The notes under the pieces: model-generated | Seen by the model: the letters and a program-made list of their open reading frames with translations, nothing else | Databases searched by the model: none | What the model was told of the DNA's origin: nothing | Part shown: piece after piece, positions 5,281 to 11,998 of the stretch | Layout: the number at the start of each line of letters is the position of its first letter | Numbering within the stretch: the stretch's first letter is position 1 | From: an uncultured Eubacteriales bacterium | Lineage (GTDB): Bacteria; Bacillota; Clostridia; Christensenellales; Borkfalkiaceae | Length of the DNA: 15,921 nt | Assembly (NCBI GenBank): GCA_902766475.1 | Contig: CACXDQ010000158.1 | Span: forward strand, 1-15,921 | Reading direction: 5' to 3' | Program-made: the position numbers and the translations under genes

Positions 5281-7863
5281 ATGAACGGTGAAAACATGAC
5301 AAAAAAGAGTATCGAGGCGGTAAACGCCGCTGCGAACTTGGCGAGAGAATACGGCAATAACGAGGTGAAAGAAGAGCATCTCCTCAGTTCTCTGCTCGGA
5401 CAGGAAGATGGGCTTATACCTCAGCTTTTCACCAAGATGCAAGTTGATTTAAACGGGCTTAAAAGCGCCGTTAATCGACTTATACAAGGCTTTAATAAGG
5501 TGAGCGGCAGTAGCGGAGAGTATATGAGCGCAGAGCTTTCCGCCGCAATGGCTTCCGCCGAAAAGCAAGCAAAAGAGATGAAGGACGAATACGTTTCCGT
5601 AGAACACCTTTTTTACGGAATTATCGACAAGCCTTCGGCGGCACTGAAAAGCTTATTCAACTCGTTCGGCGTAAATAAAGACAAATATATGAAGGCGCTC
5701 ATGGAAGTGAGGGGCAACGTGAGGGTTACTTCCGACAGCCCCGAGGATACTTACGACGTACTCAATAAATACGGCTCGGACCTCGTCGAGAGGGCAAGAC
5801 AGAACAAGCTCGATCCCGTTATCGGGAGAGATGAGGAGATCAGAAACGTAATAAGGATATTGTCGAGAAAGACTAAGAACAACCCGGTGCTTATAGGCGA
5901 GGCGGGCGTAGGCAAGACGGCTATCGCCGAAGGGCTTGCCATAAGGATAATGAAGGGCGACGTGCCGGAGGGCTTAAAGGACAGAAAACTCTTCTCTCTC
6001 GATATAGGCGCACTCATTGCCGGGGCTAAATTCAGGGGCGAATTCGAGGAGAGGTTAAAAGCCGTGCTCGGAGAGGTCAAGAAGAGCGAGGGCAAGATAA
6101 TTCTGTTTATCGACGAGCTTCATACGATAGTCGGAGCCGGCAAGACGGACGGCGCAATGGACGCCGGCAACCTCTTGAAACCAATGCTCGCCCGTGGCGA
6201 ACTGCACTGCATAGGCGCAACCACTCTGGACGAATACAGACAGTATATAGAGAAAGATCCGGCACTTGAAAGGAGATTTCAGCCGGTAATGGTAAACGAG
6301 CCGACTGTTTCGGATACCATCTCGATTTTGAGAGGTTTAAAGGAGAGATACGAGGTCTACCACGGCGTAAAAATTCAAGATAACGCACTTATAGCCGCAG
6401 CAACGCTTTCGGACAGATATATCACCGACAGATTTTTGCCGGATAAGGCTATCGACCTCGTCGACGAAGCTTGCGCCATGATAAAGACGGAGATGAACTC
6501 CATGCCGTCCGAAATGGAGGACGTTTCAAGAAAGATAATGCAGCACGAGATAGAGATTACTTCCCTCAAAAAAGAGACCGATAAACTCTCTCTCGACAGA
6601 CTTGAAAACTTGAAAAACGAACTTGCGGCATTAAAGGAAACGTATTCGGAAATGAACGCCCGTTGGCAGAACGAAAAGGCGGAGATAGGCAAGGTGCAAA
6701 AGCTCAGAGAGGACATCGAGAGGGTAAACGCCGAGATAGGCAAATACGAGAGGGAAGCTAACCTTGAAAAGTCGGCTGAACTCCGTTACGGAACACTTCC
6801 GTCCTTAAAGAAACAGCTTGAAGAGCTTGAAAACAAGGCGAAATCTGACAAGGCTATGCTATCGGACAGCATTTCCGAGGACGATATTGCGAAGATCGTG
6901 GGAAGATGGACGGGCATACCCGTTTCAAAACTCGTCGAGGGCGAGAGAGAAAAGCTTTTACGGCTCGACAGCATTTTGCACGAGAGGGTCATCGGGCAGA
7001 ACGAAGCCGTCGAAAAGGTTGCCGAAGCGATACTCCGTTCGAGGGCGGGCATAGCCGACCCGAACAGACCGATAGGCTCGTTCTTATTCCTCGGCCCTAC
7101 GGGCGTGGGCAAGACGGAACTTGCCAAAACGCTTGCAGAGGCGCTATTTGACGACGAAAAGAATTTGATAAGGATAGATATGAGCGAGTATATGGAGAAA
7201 TTCTCCGTGTCGAGGCTCATAGGCGCTCCCCCGGGATACGTCGGTTTCGAGGACGGCGGTCAGCTTACCGAAGCCGTAAGGCGCAAACCATATTCCGTCG
7301 TATTGTTCGACGAGATAGAAAAGGCGCACCCCGACGTATTCAATATTCTTCTTCAAGTTTTGGACGACGGCAGAATTACCGACAGTCAGGGCAGAACGGT
7401 AGACTTTAAAAACACAGTCATAATACTCACTTCCAACCTCGGATCGTCCGCTATTCTGGAAGGTATCGACTATGACGGAAATATCACCGAAAGTGCAAAG
7501 GAAGAGGTCAATAAGCTCTTAAAAGCTTCGTTCAGACCCGAATTTTTGAACAGACTCGACGAGATAGTATTTTATAAACCGCTCACCCGTGAAGAGATAG
7601 GCGGAATAATAGAATTACTTCTTAAAAGCTTGCGCAACAGGCTTAAAGATAAGGAGATAAACCTCGTCGTAACGAAAGAGGCGAAGGATTATATCGTTGA
7701 AAACGGTTACGATCCCGTCTACGGCGCAAGGCCGTTGAAGAGATACTTGCAACACACCGTGGAAACGATGCTCGCAAAAAAGATAATAGGCAACTTCTTC
7801 TCTTCGGGCGACACCGCCGTTGTAGACTTTGACGGCGAAGGGCTTACGATATTGAAGAGATAA
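5281..7863 (+). CDS. clpB: ATP-dependent disaggregase ClpB
   Basis: ClpB is a hexameric AAA+ chaperone that threads aggregated proteins through its pore and hands them to DnaK. At 860 residues it has the normal length. The Clp N domain (about 1-145) is followed by NBD1 with Walker A GEAGVGKT (206-213) and Walker B ILFIDE (274-279). A coiled-coil middle domain (about 409-525) distinguishes it from ClpC, and NBD2 has Walker A GPTGVGKT (605-612) and Walker B VVLFDE (673-678). The NBD2 pore loop GYVG is at 652-655; NBD1 has KFRG where KYRG is usual. The ClpP-binding IGF/L loop is not evident. The ATG at 5281 is preceded by AAGGCGGTGA; Met6 is a weaker alternative. Second gene of the RHH operon. 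Codons 63-71 contain copy 2 of the dispersed motif. Confidence 0.97.
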   Translation: MNGENMTKKSIEAVNAAANLAREYGNNEVKEEHLLSSLLGQEDGLIPQLFTKMQVDLNGLKSAVNRLIQGFNKVSGSSGEYMSAELSAAMASAEKQAKEMKDEYVSVEHLFYGIIDKPSAALKSLFNSFGVNKDKYMKALMEVRGNVRVTSDSPEDTYDVLNKYGSDLVERARQNKLDPVIGRDEEIRNVIRILSRKTKNNPVLIGEAGVGKTAIAEGLAIRIMKGDVPEGLKDRKLFSLDIGALIAGAKFRGEFEERLKAVLGEVKKSEGKIILFIDELHTIVGAGKTDGAMDAGNLLKPMLARGELHCIGATTLDEYRQYIEKDPALERRFQPVMVNEPTVSDTISILRGLKERYEVYHGVKIQDNALIAAATLSDRYITDRFLPDKAIDLVDEACAMIKTEMNSMPSEMEDVSRKIMQHEIEITSLKKETDKLSLDRLENLKNELAALKETYSEMNARWQNEKAEIGKVQKLREDIERVNAEIGKYEREANLEKSAELRYGTLPSLKKQLEELENKAKSDKAMLSDSISEDDIAKIVGRWTGIPVSKLVEGEREKLLRLDSILHERVIGQNEAVEKVAEAILRSRAGIADPNRPIGSFLFLGPTGVGKTELAKTLAEALFDDEKNLIRIDMSEYMEKFSVSRLIGAPPGYVGFEDGGQLTEAVRRKPYSVVLFDEIEKAHPDVFNILLQVLDDGRITDSQGRTVDFKNTVIILTSNLGSSAILEGIDYDGNITESAKEEVNKLLKASFRPEFLNRLDEIVFYKPLTREEIGGIIELLLKSLRNRLKDKEINLVVTKEAKDYIVENGYDPVYGARPLKRYLQHTVETMLAKKIIGNFFSSGDTAVVDFDGEGLTILKR
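5469..5495 (+). repeat. Dispersed 27-bp motif, copy 2 (inside clpB)
   Basis: The exact core is at 5474-5484 and GGCTTTAA follows, one base short against the other copies. Read in the clpB frame it gives NRLIQGF, in the variable linker region of the N domain. By eye the protein still aligns without an insertion here, so the motif arose by substitution and was not inserted. Confidence 0.8.
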
Positions 7864-7894
7864 CGGGATAAATAAAAGGCTTGAAAGAAACGTA

Positions 7895-7930
7895 AAAGCG
7901 GCGCACGGAATTTCCGTGCGCCGCTTTAAA
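7895..7930. terminator. Bidirectional terminator after clpB
   Basis: Arms 7895-7909 and 7913-7927 pair perfectly over 15 bp with a three-base loop. The stem starts AAAGCGGCG and ends CGCCGCTTT, the same design as the hairpin at 2235-2277. It separates convergent clpB (+) and the ferritin-like gene (-). Confidence 0.88.
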
Positions 7931-7935
7931 AATGC

Positions 7936-7962
7936 CGATAATCGACTTATACAATGGCTTAT
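7936..7962 (+). repeat. Dispersed 27-bp motif, copy 3 (convergent spacer)
   Basis: The core is at 7941-7951 and the tail GGCTTAT at 7956-7962. It is the copy closest to the consensus. It lies just after the clpB terminator, and its tail supplies the TAA stop (read on the minus strand) of the convergent gene. Bases 7930-7951 are identical to the reverse complement of 11636-11657, a 22-base match. Confidence 0.87.
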
Positions 7963-9242
7963 TGATGTTTTATCGGTTGAAAATCACCCGATTGAACGAC
8001 GTTTGGGGTAGTTCCTACCGCAACGTTGTCCTCGTTTCTGTTTGAAAGTTCTTTTATGGGATGAGAGTTGGTTTCAAAGCGGTAATCGCTGCCGTAATCT
8101 TTGATATAATCGGTTATCACGGAATGCCCCGCCTCGTCCTTTACCGGCTCGGTGAGCTGATTGTTGAAGTTGAAATATCTCTCCGTGCCGCTCATCTTGT
8201 TTATATCCTCGTAGTCGTCGAGATTGCCGGTGTACTGAACTGTGTTTTTGAGTATCGAGCGGACGTAATCGATATTTGAATGAAGGGAAAGCGGTGCGGG
8301 AAATTCGGCTTGACGGATAACTTCGTTATAATCTTTATGCTCGTATTTTTGGAGTATCTTCCTTGCGGCGTCAAGATGGGAAATTTCCGCTTCCAGACAA
8401 TATTCCCATATCTTCTTGATGTTTTTGTCCGTTTCCGTCATGTAGTTAGACCAATAGACGTAACATTCGGCGTATTCGTGCCACAAAAGACATTCGTATG
8501 CAGAACAAGAAGTGTCTATAAGGCTCTCGTACTGGGTGACGTGTTCCTCTTCGACAAGGCAAATTTCCTCATACAGCTTTCTGCCTCTGTCGTTTTTGTA
8601 GGCGGCGGCGTTGTTCATATAATAGTTCATCGTCTGCTGCTCGGCGGCGGTTATTATCATCGTATTCAAAACGGTCATCGTCTCCGAGTTTTTGCCGTCG
8701 GTATCGTGCTTAACGTTGTCGAACGGGTGGCGGTGGTGAGCCGCCGTCGGTCTGCCCGGCATTATCTCGGTGTATCTGCCGACAAGCCTTTCGGCGTGTA
8801 TGCCGTCGTCCATATCGAGTAGGTCGGCATAGCGGTAGAGGTGGTCGAAATCTTCGAGCAATGCGAAGTCGAGCGCCTTTTTGACGTAGAAATTCTTTTC
8901 CCTCTGCGCCATTTCAGCCGTGAGGTCGACGGCGAGCTGTTCGTAAGAAATGGTCGTTTCAAGCACCGTTTCGTCGACGGGCTTTAAGTGTGAAAGCCTT
9001 TGCTGTTGCTGTTTTTCAACGTACCTGACGAGCGACAGATCTCTTCTGAAATCGACGTCGGGTATCCTTCTCATCGTCTGATGGGAAAACCAGTTCGATT
9101 CGTATTCCGCACCGGCGGCGAGAATTATTCTCGTCTTTGTGTACGGATCTACCGTGTTTTTGTCGTAGGGGTGGGGATAAATATCCTTTAAAGAGCGGAT
9201 ATAGTCTGCCGGTTTGCCGGCGGTTTCGAGAAATGGATTCAT
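7959..9242 (-). CDS. Large ferritin-like (putative di-iron) protein, uncharacterised
   Basis: I cannot assign this 427-residue protein to a named family, but it carries repeated helical Glu/His patterns typical of ferritin-like di-iron proteins. These are LLEDFDH (129-134), AAEQQ (199-203), EEEH (231-234, an ExxH), HEYAE (255-259) and EAEISH (284-289, an ExxH). The helical region spans about 100-300, flanked by an N-terminal segment of about 90 residues and a polar C-terminal tail of about 120 residues without clear motifs. No signal peptide or membrane helix is seen, so it is probably cytoplasmic. AAGGAG precedes the ATG. No convincing promoter is visible; an imperfect dyad (GTTTCCACTTGGAAC, 9278-9292) lies in the upstream spacer. 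Rubrerythrin, another di-iron protein, is encoded nearby, which hints at oxygen or peroxide defence or iron storage (inference). Confidence 0.7.
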   Translation of the reverse strand: MNPFLETAGKPADYIRSLKDIYPHPYDKNTVDPYTKTRIILAAGAEYESNWFSHQTMRRIPDVDFRRDLSLVRYVEKQQQQRLSHLKPVDETVLETTISYEQLAVDLTAEMAQREKNFYVKKALDFALLEDFDHLYRYADLLDMDDGIHAERLVGRYTEIMPGRPTAAHHRHPFDNVKHDTDGKNSETMTVLNTMIITAAEQQTMNYYMNNAAAYKNDRGRKLYEEICLVEEEHVTQYESLIDTSCSAYECLLWHEYAECYVYWSNYMTETDKNIKKIWEYCLEAEISHLDAARKILQKYEHKDYNEVIRQAEFPAPLSLHSNIDYVRSILKNTVQYTGNLDDYEDINKMSGTERYFNFNNQLTEPVKDEAGHSVITDYIKDYGSDYRFETNSHPIKELSNRNEDNVAVGTTPNVVQSGDFQPIKHQ

Positions 9243-9351
9243 AAAATCTCCTTATAAAATTTATTCGCTGTTTAAATTGTTTCCACTTGGAACATATTTT
9301 AAACGGGGATAGAGAAAAATACCGTTAAATCGCCCCGACGTATTTAAAAAC

Positions 9352-9380
9352 TTGACTTTTTGTTTTAATGAGTATATAAT
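9352..9380 (+). promoter_or_regulatory. Promoter of the cls-rubrerythrin unit
   Basis: TTGACT (9352-9357), a 17-base spacer and a perfect TATAAT (9375-9380). The transcript would begin about 35 bases before the cls start codon. Confidence 0.8.
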
Positions 9381-9422
9381 AAAGATGAAAGCAAAAGGCA
9401 ACGGCGGGTTTTCAGGGTGAAT

Positions 9423-10958
9423 ATGAGGAGAAAGAATACAAAACTATACTTTTCACGGTTTGTGATAATATTTTTAAGTATTATGTTGCAAGCGTTTGCG
9501 GCGTGGTTTCTGATATTCGTCTTAAACAGAACGTTTTGGGCGGTGCAGACGTTTACGACTGCGACGGGCGTAATACTCTTTCTCGCAATAGTAAACAGAG
9601 AACAGCCGGCGGCTTATAAAGTGCCGTGGATAATACTGTTTTTAATATTTCCGTTTGCGGGGATGATGATATATATCACGTTCGGAAACGTAAGGGTAAG
9701 CAGAAAACAACTCAAAAAATTCAGGGCGGTTTATCACGAAAACAACGACGAATATTACGGACAAGCCGAAGTGATGAAAAAGCTCGAAGAGGTCGGCAGA
9801 AACGGCGCCGCAATGGCTAAATACTTAAAATCCGTAACCTCGCTTCCCGTTTACGACGACAGCAAGACGGTTTATTTGCCCACGGGCGAAGAGTTTTACA
9901 AGAGTTTGCAAAAAGCCCTTTTAAGAGCCGAAAAATATATATTTATGGAATATTTCATAATAGAAGAAGGCTTGATGTGGGAGGGTATATACGATATTTT
10001 GGCGGAAAGGATAGCTTCGGGCGTCGAAGTGTATATAATGTACGACGACGTCGGAAGTATGGCGAAAGTACCGGCAAAATTTTATAAAACGCTGAGAACG
10101 GATGGCATAAACGCACAGGTTTTCAATAAGTTCCGCCCCGTAGTTTCCATTTCGCACAATAACCGAGATCACAGAAAAATTACCGTTATCGACGGTAAAT
10201 TCGGGTTTATAAGCGGCGCTAATATCGCTGACGAATATATCAACGCCACCCACCCGTTCGGCGTATGGCGTGATAACGCCGTTTATATCGAGGGCAGAGC
10301 TACCGACAGTTTGGTAAGGCTTTTTATCCAGCTATATAACATGGCGTCGAATAAGCCCCTCGAAGAGGAAAAATACATCTATACGGCTCATGAAAGACAC
10401 GACGACGGCTTCGTTTTTCCGTTCGGAGATTCGCCTGCGCCGATAAGCTTTGACAGAATAGGCGAAAACGTCTATCTCGATATAATTAACCGTGCCGATA
10501 AATACGTCTATATTACAACGCCGTATTTCATAGTCGATACCAACGTTACAGAGGCTTTAAAGTGTGCGGCAAAGCGTGGGGTAGACGTGAGGATAGTCGT
10601 CCCCGACATTCCGGACAAGCAGATAATATATATAATGTCGAAGAGCTTTTTCCCGTCCCTTATAGACGCCGGGGTTAAAATTTACAAGTTCAAAGACGGC
10701 TTTATACACGCTAAAACCTTTCTCTCCGACGACGACGTCGCCGTGGTGGGAACGATAAATCTTGATTTCCGCTCGCTCGTTCATCACTTCGAGTGTGCGG
10801 TGTGGCTGTATAAAACTTCGTCGATAATCGACTTATATAATGACTTCTCGCAATTATTCGACGAGGAGTGCGAGCTTTTGGACAAGGACGGAGCAAAGCT
10901 CAAACTTCACGAAAGGCTTTTGAAATCTCTCGTGAATCTCTTTGCGCCGCTTATGTAA
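9423..10958 (+). CDS. cls: Cardiolipin synthase (phospholipase D type)
   Basis: This membrane enzyme condenses two phosphatidylglycerol molecules into cardiolipin and glycerol. The N-terminus has three hydrophobic segments (about residues 11-34, 41-57 and 67-87), followed by two PLD domains. Each has an HKD motif: HRKITVID (from His250) and HAKTFLSDD (from His429). The HKD1 side continues GFISGANIADEY and the HKD2 side VGTINLDFRS, both typical of Cls. I chose the ATG at 9423, whose GGGTGA at 9415-9420 can serve as a Shine-Dalgarno; an in-frame GTG at 9417 would add two residues. Length 511 residues, normal for clostridial Cls. Rubrerythrin follows after 39 bases with no clear terminator, so co-transcription is likely. 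The 3' part contains copy 4 of the dispersed motif. Confidence 0.93.
   Translation: MRRKNTKLYFSRFVIIFLSIMLQAFAAWFLIFVLNRTFWAVQTFTTATGVILFLAIVNREQPAAYKVPWIILFLIFPFAGMMIYITFGNVRVSRKQLKKFRAVYHENNDEYYGQAEVMKKLEEVGRNGAAMAKYLKSVTSLPVYDDSKTVYLPTGEEFYKSLQKALLRAEKYIFMEYFIIEEGLMWEGIYDILAERIASGVEVYIMYDDVGSMAKVPAKFYKTLRTDGINAQVFNKFRPVVSISHNNRDHRKITVIDGKFGFISGANIADEYINATHPFGVWRDNAVYIEGRATDSLVRLFIQLYNMASNKPLEEEKYIYTAHERHDDGFVFPFGDSPAPISFDRIGENVYLDIINRADKYVYITTPYFIVDTNVTEALKCAAKRGVDVRIVVPDIPDKQIIYIMSKSFFPSLIDAGVKIYKFKDGFIHAKTFLSDDDVAVVGTINLDFRSLVHHFECAVWLYKTSSIIDLYNDFSQLFDEECELLDKDGAKLKLHERLLKSLVNLFAPLM
10822..10848 (+). repeat. Dispersed 27-bp motif, copy 4 (inside cls)
   Basis: CGATA plus the exact core (10827-10837), followed by a degenerate tail GACTTCT. 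In the cls frame it reads SIIDLYNDF, a different frame from copies 2 and 6. This shows that the conserved unit is nucleotide sequence. Confidence 0.8.
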
Positions 10959-10997
10959 AATACCGCGAAAATTGCGGAAATAATAGAGGTAATATTT

Positions 10998-11531
10998 ATG
11001 GAACTTAAAGGAACGAAAACGGAACAAAACCTTCGTGCGGCGTTTGCCGGCGAAAGTCAGGCGAGAAACAAGTACACCTACTTTGCGAGCGTAGCAAAAA
11101 AAGAGGGCTATGAGCAGATAGCGGAGATATTCTTAAAGACCGCCGACAACGAAAAGGAACACGCTAAAATGTGGTTTAAAGCTTTGGGAGAGCTTGGAAA
11201 GACTGCCGAAAACCTTGCGGCGGCAGCCGCCGGCGAAAATTACGAATGGACTGATATGTACGTTCAGTTCGCAAAAGAGGCGAGAGAAGAGGGGTTTGAC
11301 GAGTTGGCTGACAAGTTCGAGGCTGTCGGCAAAATCGAAAAGGCTCACGAAGAGAGATATAAGGCGCTTTTACATAACGTCGAAATGCAAGCCGTTTTCG
11401 CTAAAAGCGAAGAAAAGATGTGGGAATGCAGAAATTGCGGTCATCTCGTAATGGGAAAAGAAGCTCCCGAAGTATGCCCCGTCTGCAATCATCCGCAGAG
11501 CTATTTCGAGGTCAGAAAGGAAAACTATTGA
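10998..11531 (+). CDS. rbr: Rubrerythrin
   Basis: Rubrerythrin is a cytoplasmic non-haem iron protein that reduces hydrogen peroxide to water in anaerobes, taking electrons through its rubredoxin domain. The N-terminal ferritin-like four-helix domain (about 1-135) shows Glu19, the ExxH pair Glu52/His55, Glu94 and the second pair Glu114/His117. The C-terminal rubredoxin domain carries CRNCG (Cys144/147) and CPVCN (Cys160/163). At 177 residues it is slightly shorter than classical rubrerythrins of about 190. AGAGGT precedes the ATG. It may depend on the cls promoter, since only 39 bases separate the genes and I see no clear promoter there. A hairpin terminator follows. Confidence 0.96.
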   Translation: MELKGTKTEQNLRAAFAGESQARNKYTYFASVAKKEGYEQIAEIFLKTADNEKEHAKMWFKALGELGKTAENLAAAAAGENYEWTDMYVQFAKEAREEGFDELADKFEAVGKIEKAHEERYKALLHNVEMQAVFAKSEEKMWECRNCGHLVMGKEAPEVCPVCNHPQSYFEVRKENY

Positions 11532-11553
11532 TAGCGATATATTAGTTTAAATC

Positions 11554-11589
11554 AAGCCGCCGAGGGCAAGCCCTCGGCGGCTTAAAAAA
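11554..11589 (+). terminator. Hairpin after rubrerythrin
   Basis: Arms 11554-11566 and 11571-11583 pair over 13 bp (AAGCCGCCGAGGG) with loop CAAG. Only two T follow on the plus strand before an A run, so as a rubrerythrin terminator it relies on stem strength. The A run serves the opposite strand. Confidence 0.75.
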
Positions 11590-11621
11590 TACAAAAACTC
11601 ACGGTAAAAATCCGTGAGTTT
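11584..11621 (-). terminator. Terminator of the yggS-sepF unit
   Basis: Arms 11595-11604 and 11612-11621 (AAACTCACGG with its complement) give a 10-bp stem. On the minus strand it is followed by a T-rich tract including six T (complement of 11584-11589). It lies 35 bases after the sepF stop. Confidence 0.8.
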
Positions 11622-11624
11622 GTT

Positions 11625-11651
11625 ATAAATCGCTATATAAGTCGATTATCG
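11625..11651 (-). repeat. Dispersed 27-bp motif, copy 5 (convergent spacer)
   Basis: On the minus strand CGATA plus the exact core (11636-11646) begins four bases after the sepF stop codon; the tail is degenerate (GATTTAT). It shares 22 identical bases with copy 3. Confidence 0.87.
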
Positions 11652-11655
11652 GCAT

Positions 11656-11997
11656 TTATTTAGCTTTTCCGGGCGTAACGACGAACAGGTCCTTTTCGAG
11701 TTGACCGAGCTTTCCGTCAAGCGCATAGATAGCTCCCGTCAAAAGGTCTATAACCCTCGTCGCCGTCTTGTCGGAGAGCTTTGAAACGTCAACTATAACG
11801 GCTTCGCCGTCCATAAGCCTGTCTATAATTCCGGCGACCTCGTCGAAAGATTTGGGCGAATATCTGTCGATAGAATTGTTTACGGTAGGTCTTTCCTCTT
11901 CCGTGCTTTCGGAAAAGTTTTCTTTGCTTGCCGAATTATGTCTTTTATCCTCGTTCTTTACCTTATTTTTCTTTGTTAAGAAATCAAAAATGCTCAT
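11656..11997 (-). CDS. sepF: Cell division protein SepF
   Basis: SepF binds FtsZ filaments and anchors them at the membrane during septum formation in Gram-positive bacteria. The 113 residues include a short amphipathic-looking N-terminus (MSIFDFLTKK), the membrane anchor in known SepF proteins. A polar linker (about 11-45) and the SepF core (about 46-110) follow. The core is recognisable from YSPKSFDEV, AVIVDVSKLSD, DLLTGAIYAL and DLFVVTP. It is somewhat shorter than the B. subtilis protein (about 150), mainly in the linker. The ATG lies one base beyond the yggS stop and its GGAG is inside the last yggS codons, so translation is probably coupled. The ylmE-ylmF order of Bacillota is preserved, but ylmG, ylmH and divIVA are not downstream. 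Confidence 0.93.
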   Translation of the reverse strand: MSIFDFLTKKNKVKNEDKRHNSASKENFSESTEEERPTVNNSIDRYSPKSFDEVAGIIDRLMDGEAVIVDVSKLSDKTATRVIDLLTGAIYALDGKLGQLEKDLFVVTPGKAK

Positions 11998-11998
11998 T

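Noticed and set aside
6366..6395. CACTTATAGCCGC in clpB as a motif copy
   Set aside because: It lacks the ATCGA half and is ordinary coding sequence.
8280..8822. 180-codon plus-strand frame opposite the ferritin-like gene
   Set aside because: It is antisense to a gene with a good ribosome binding site and coherent helical motifs; the translation is low-complexity and Val/Phe-rich.
9286..9300. GAACATATTT as a LexA (Cheo) box
   Set aside because: The second half-site GTTC is absent; only one arm matches.
9303..9336. Imperfect inverted repeat AAACGG...CCGTTAAA in the divergent spacer
   Set aside because: Arms are short with a bulge in an AT-rich region; too weak to call an operator.
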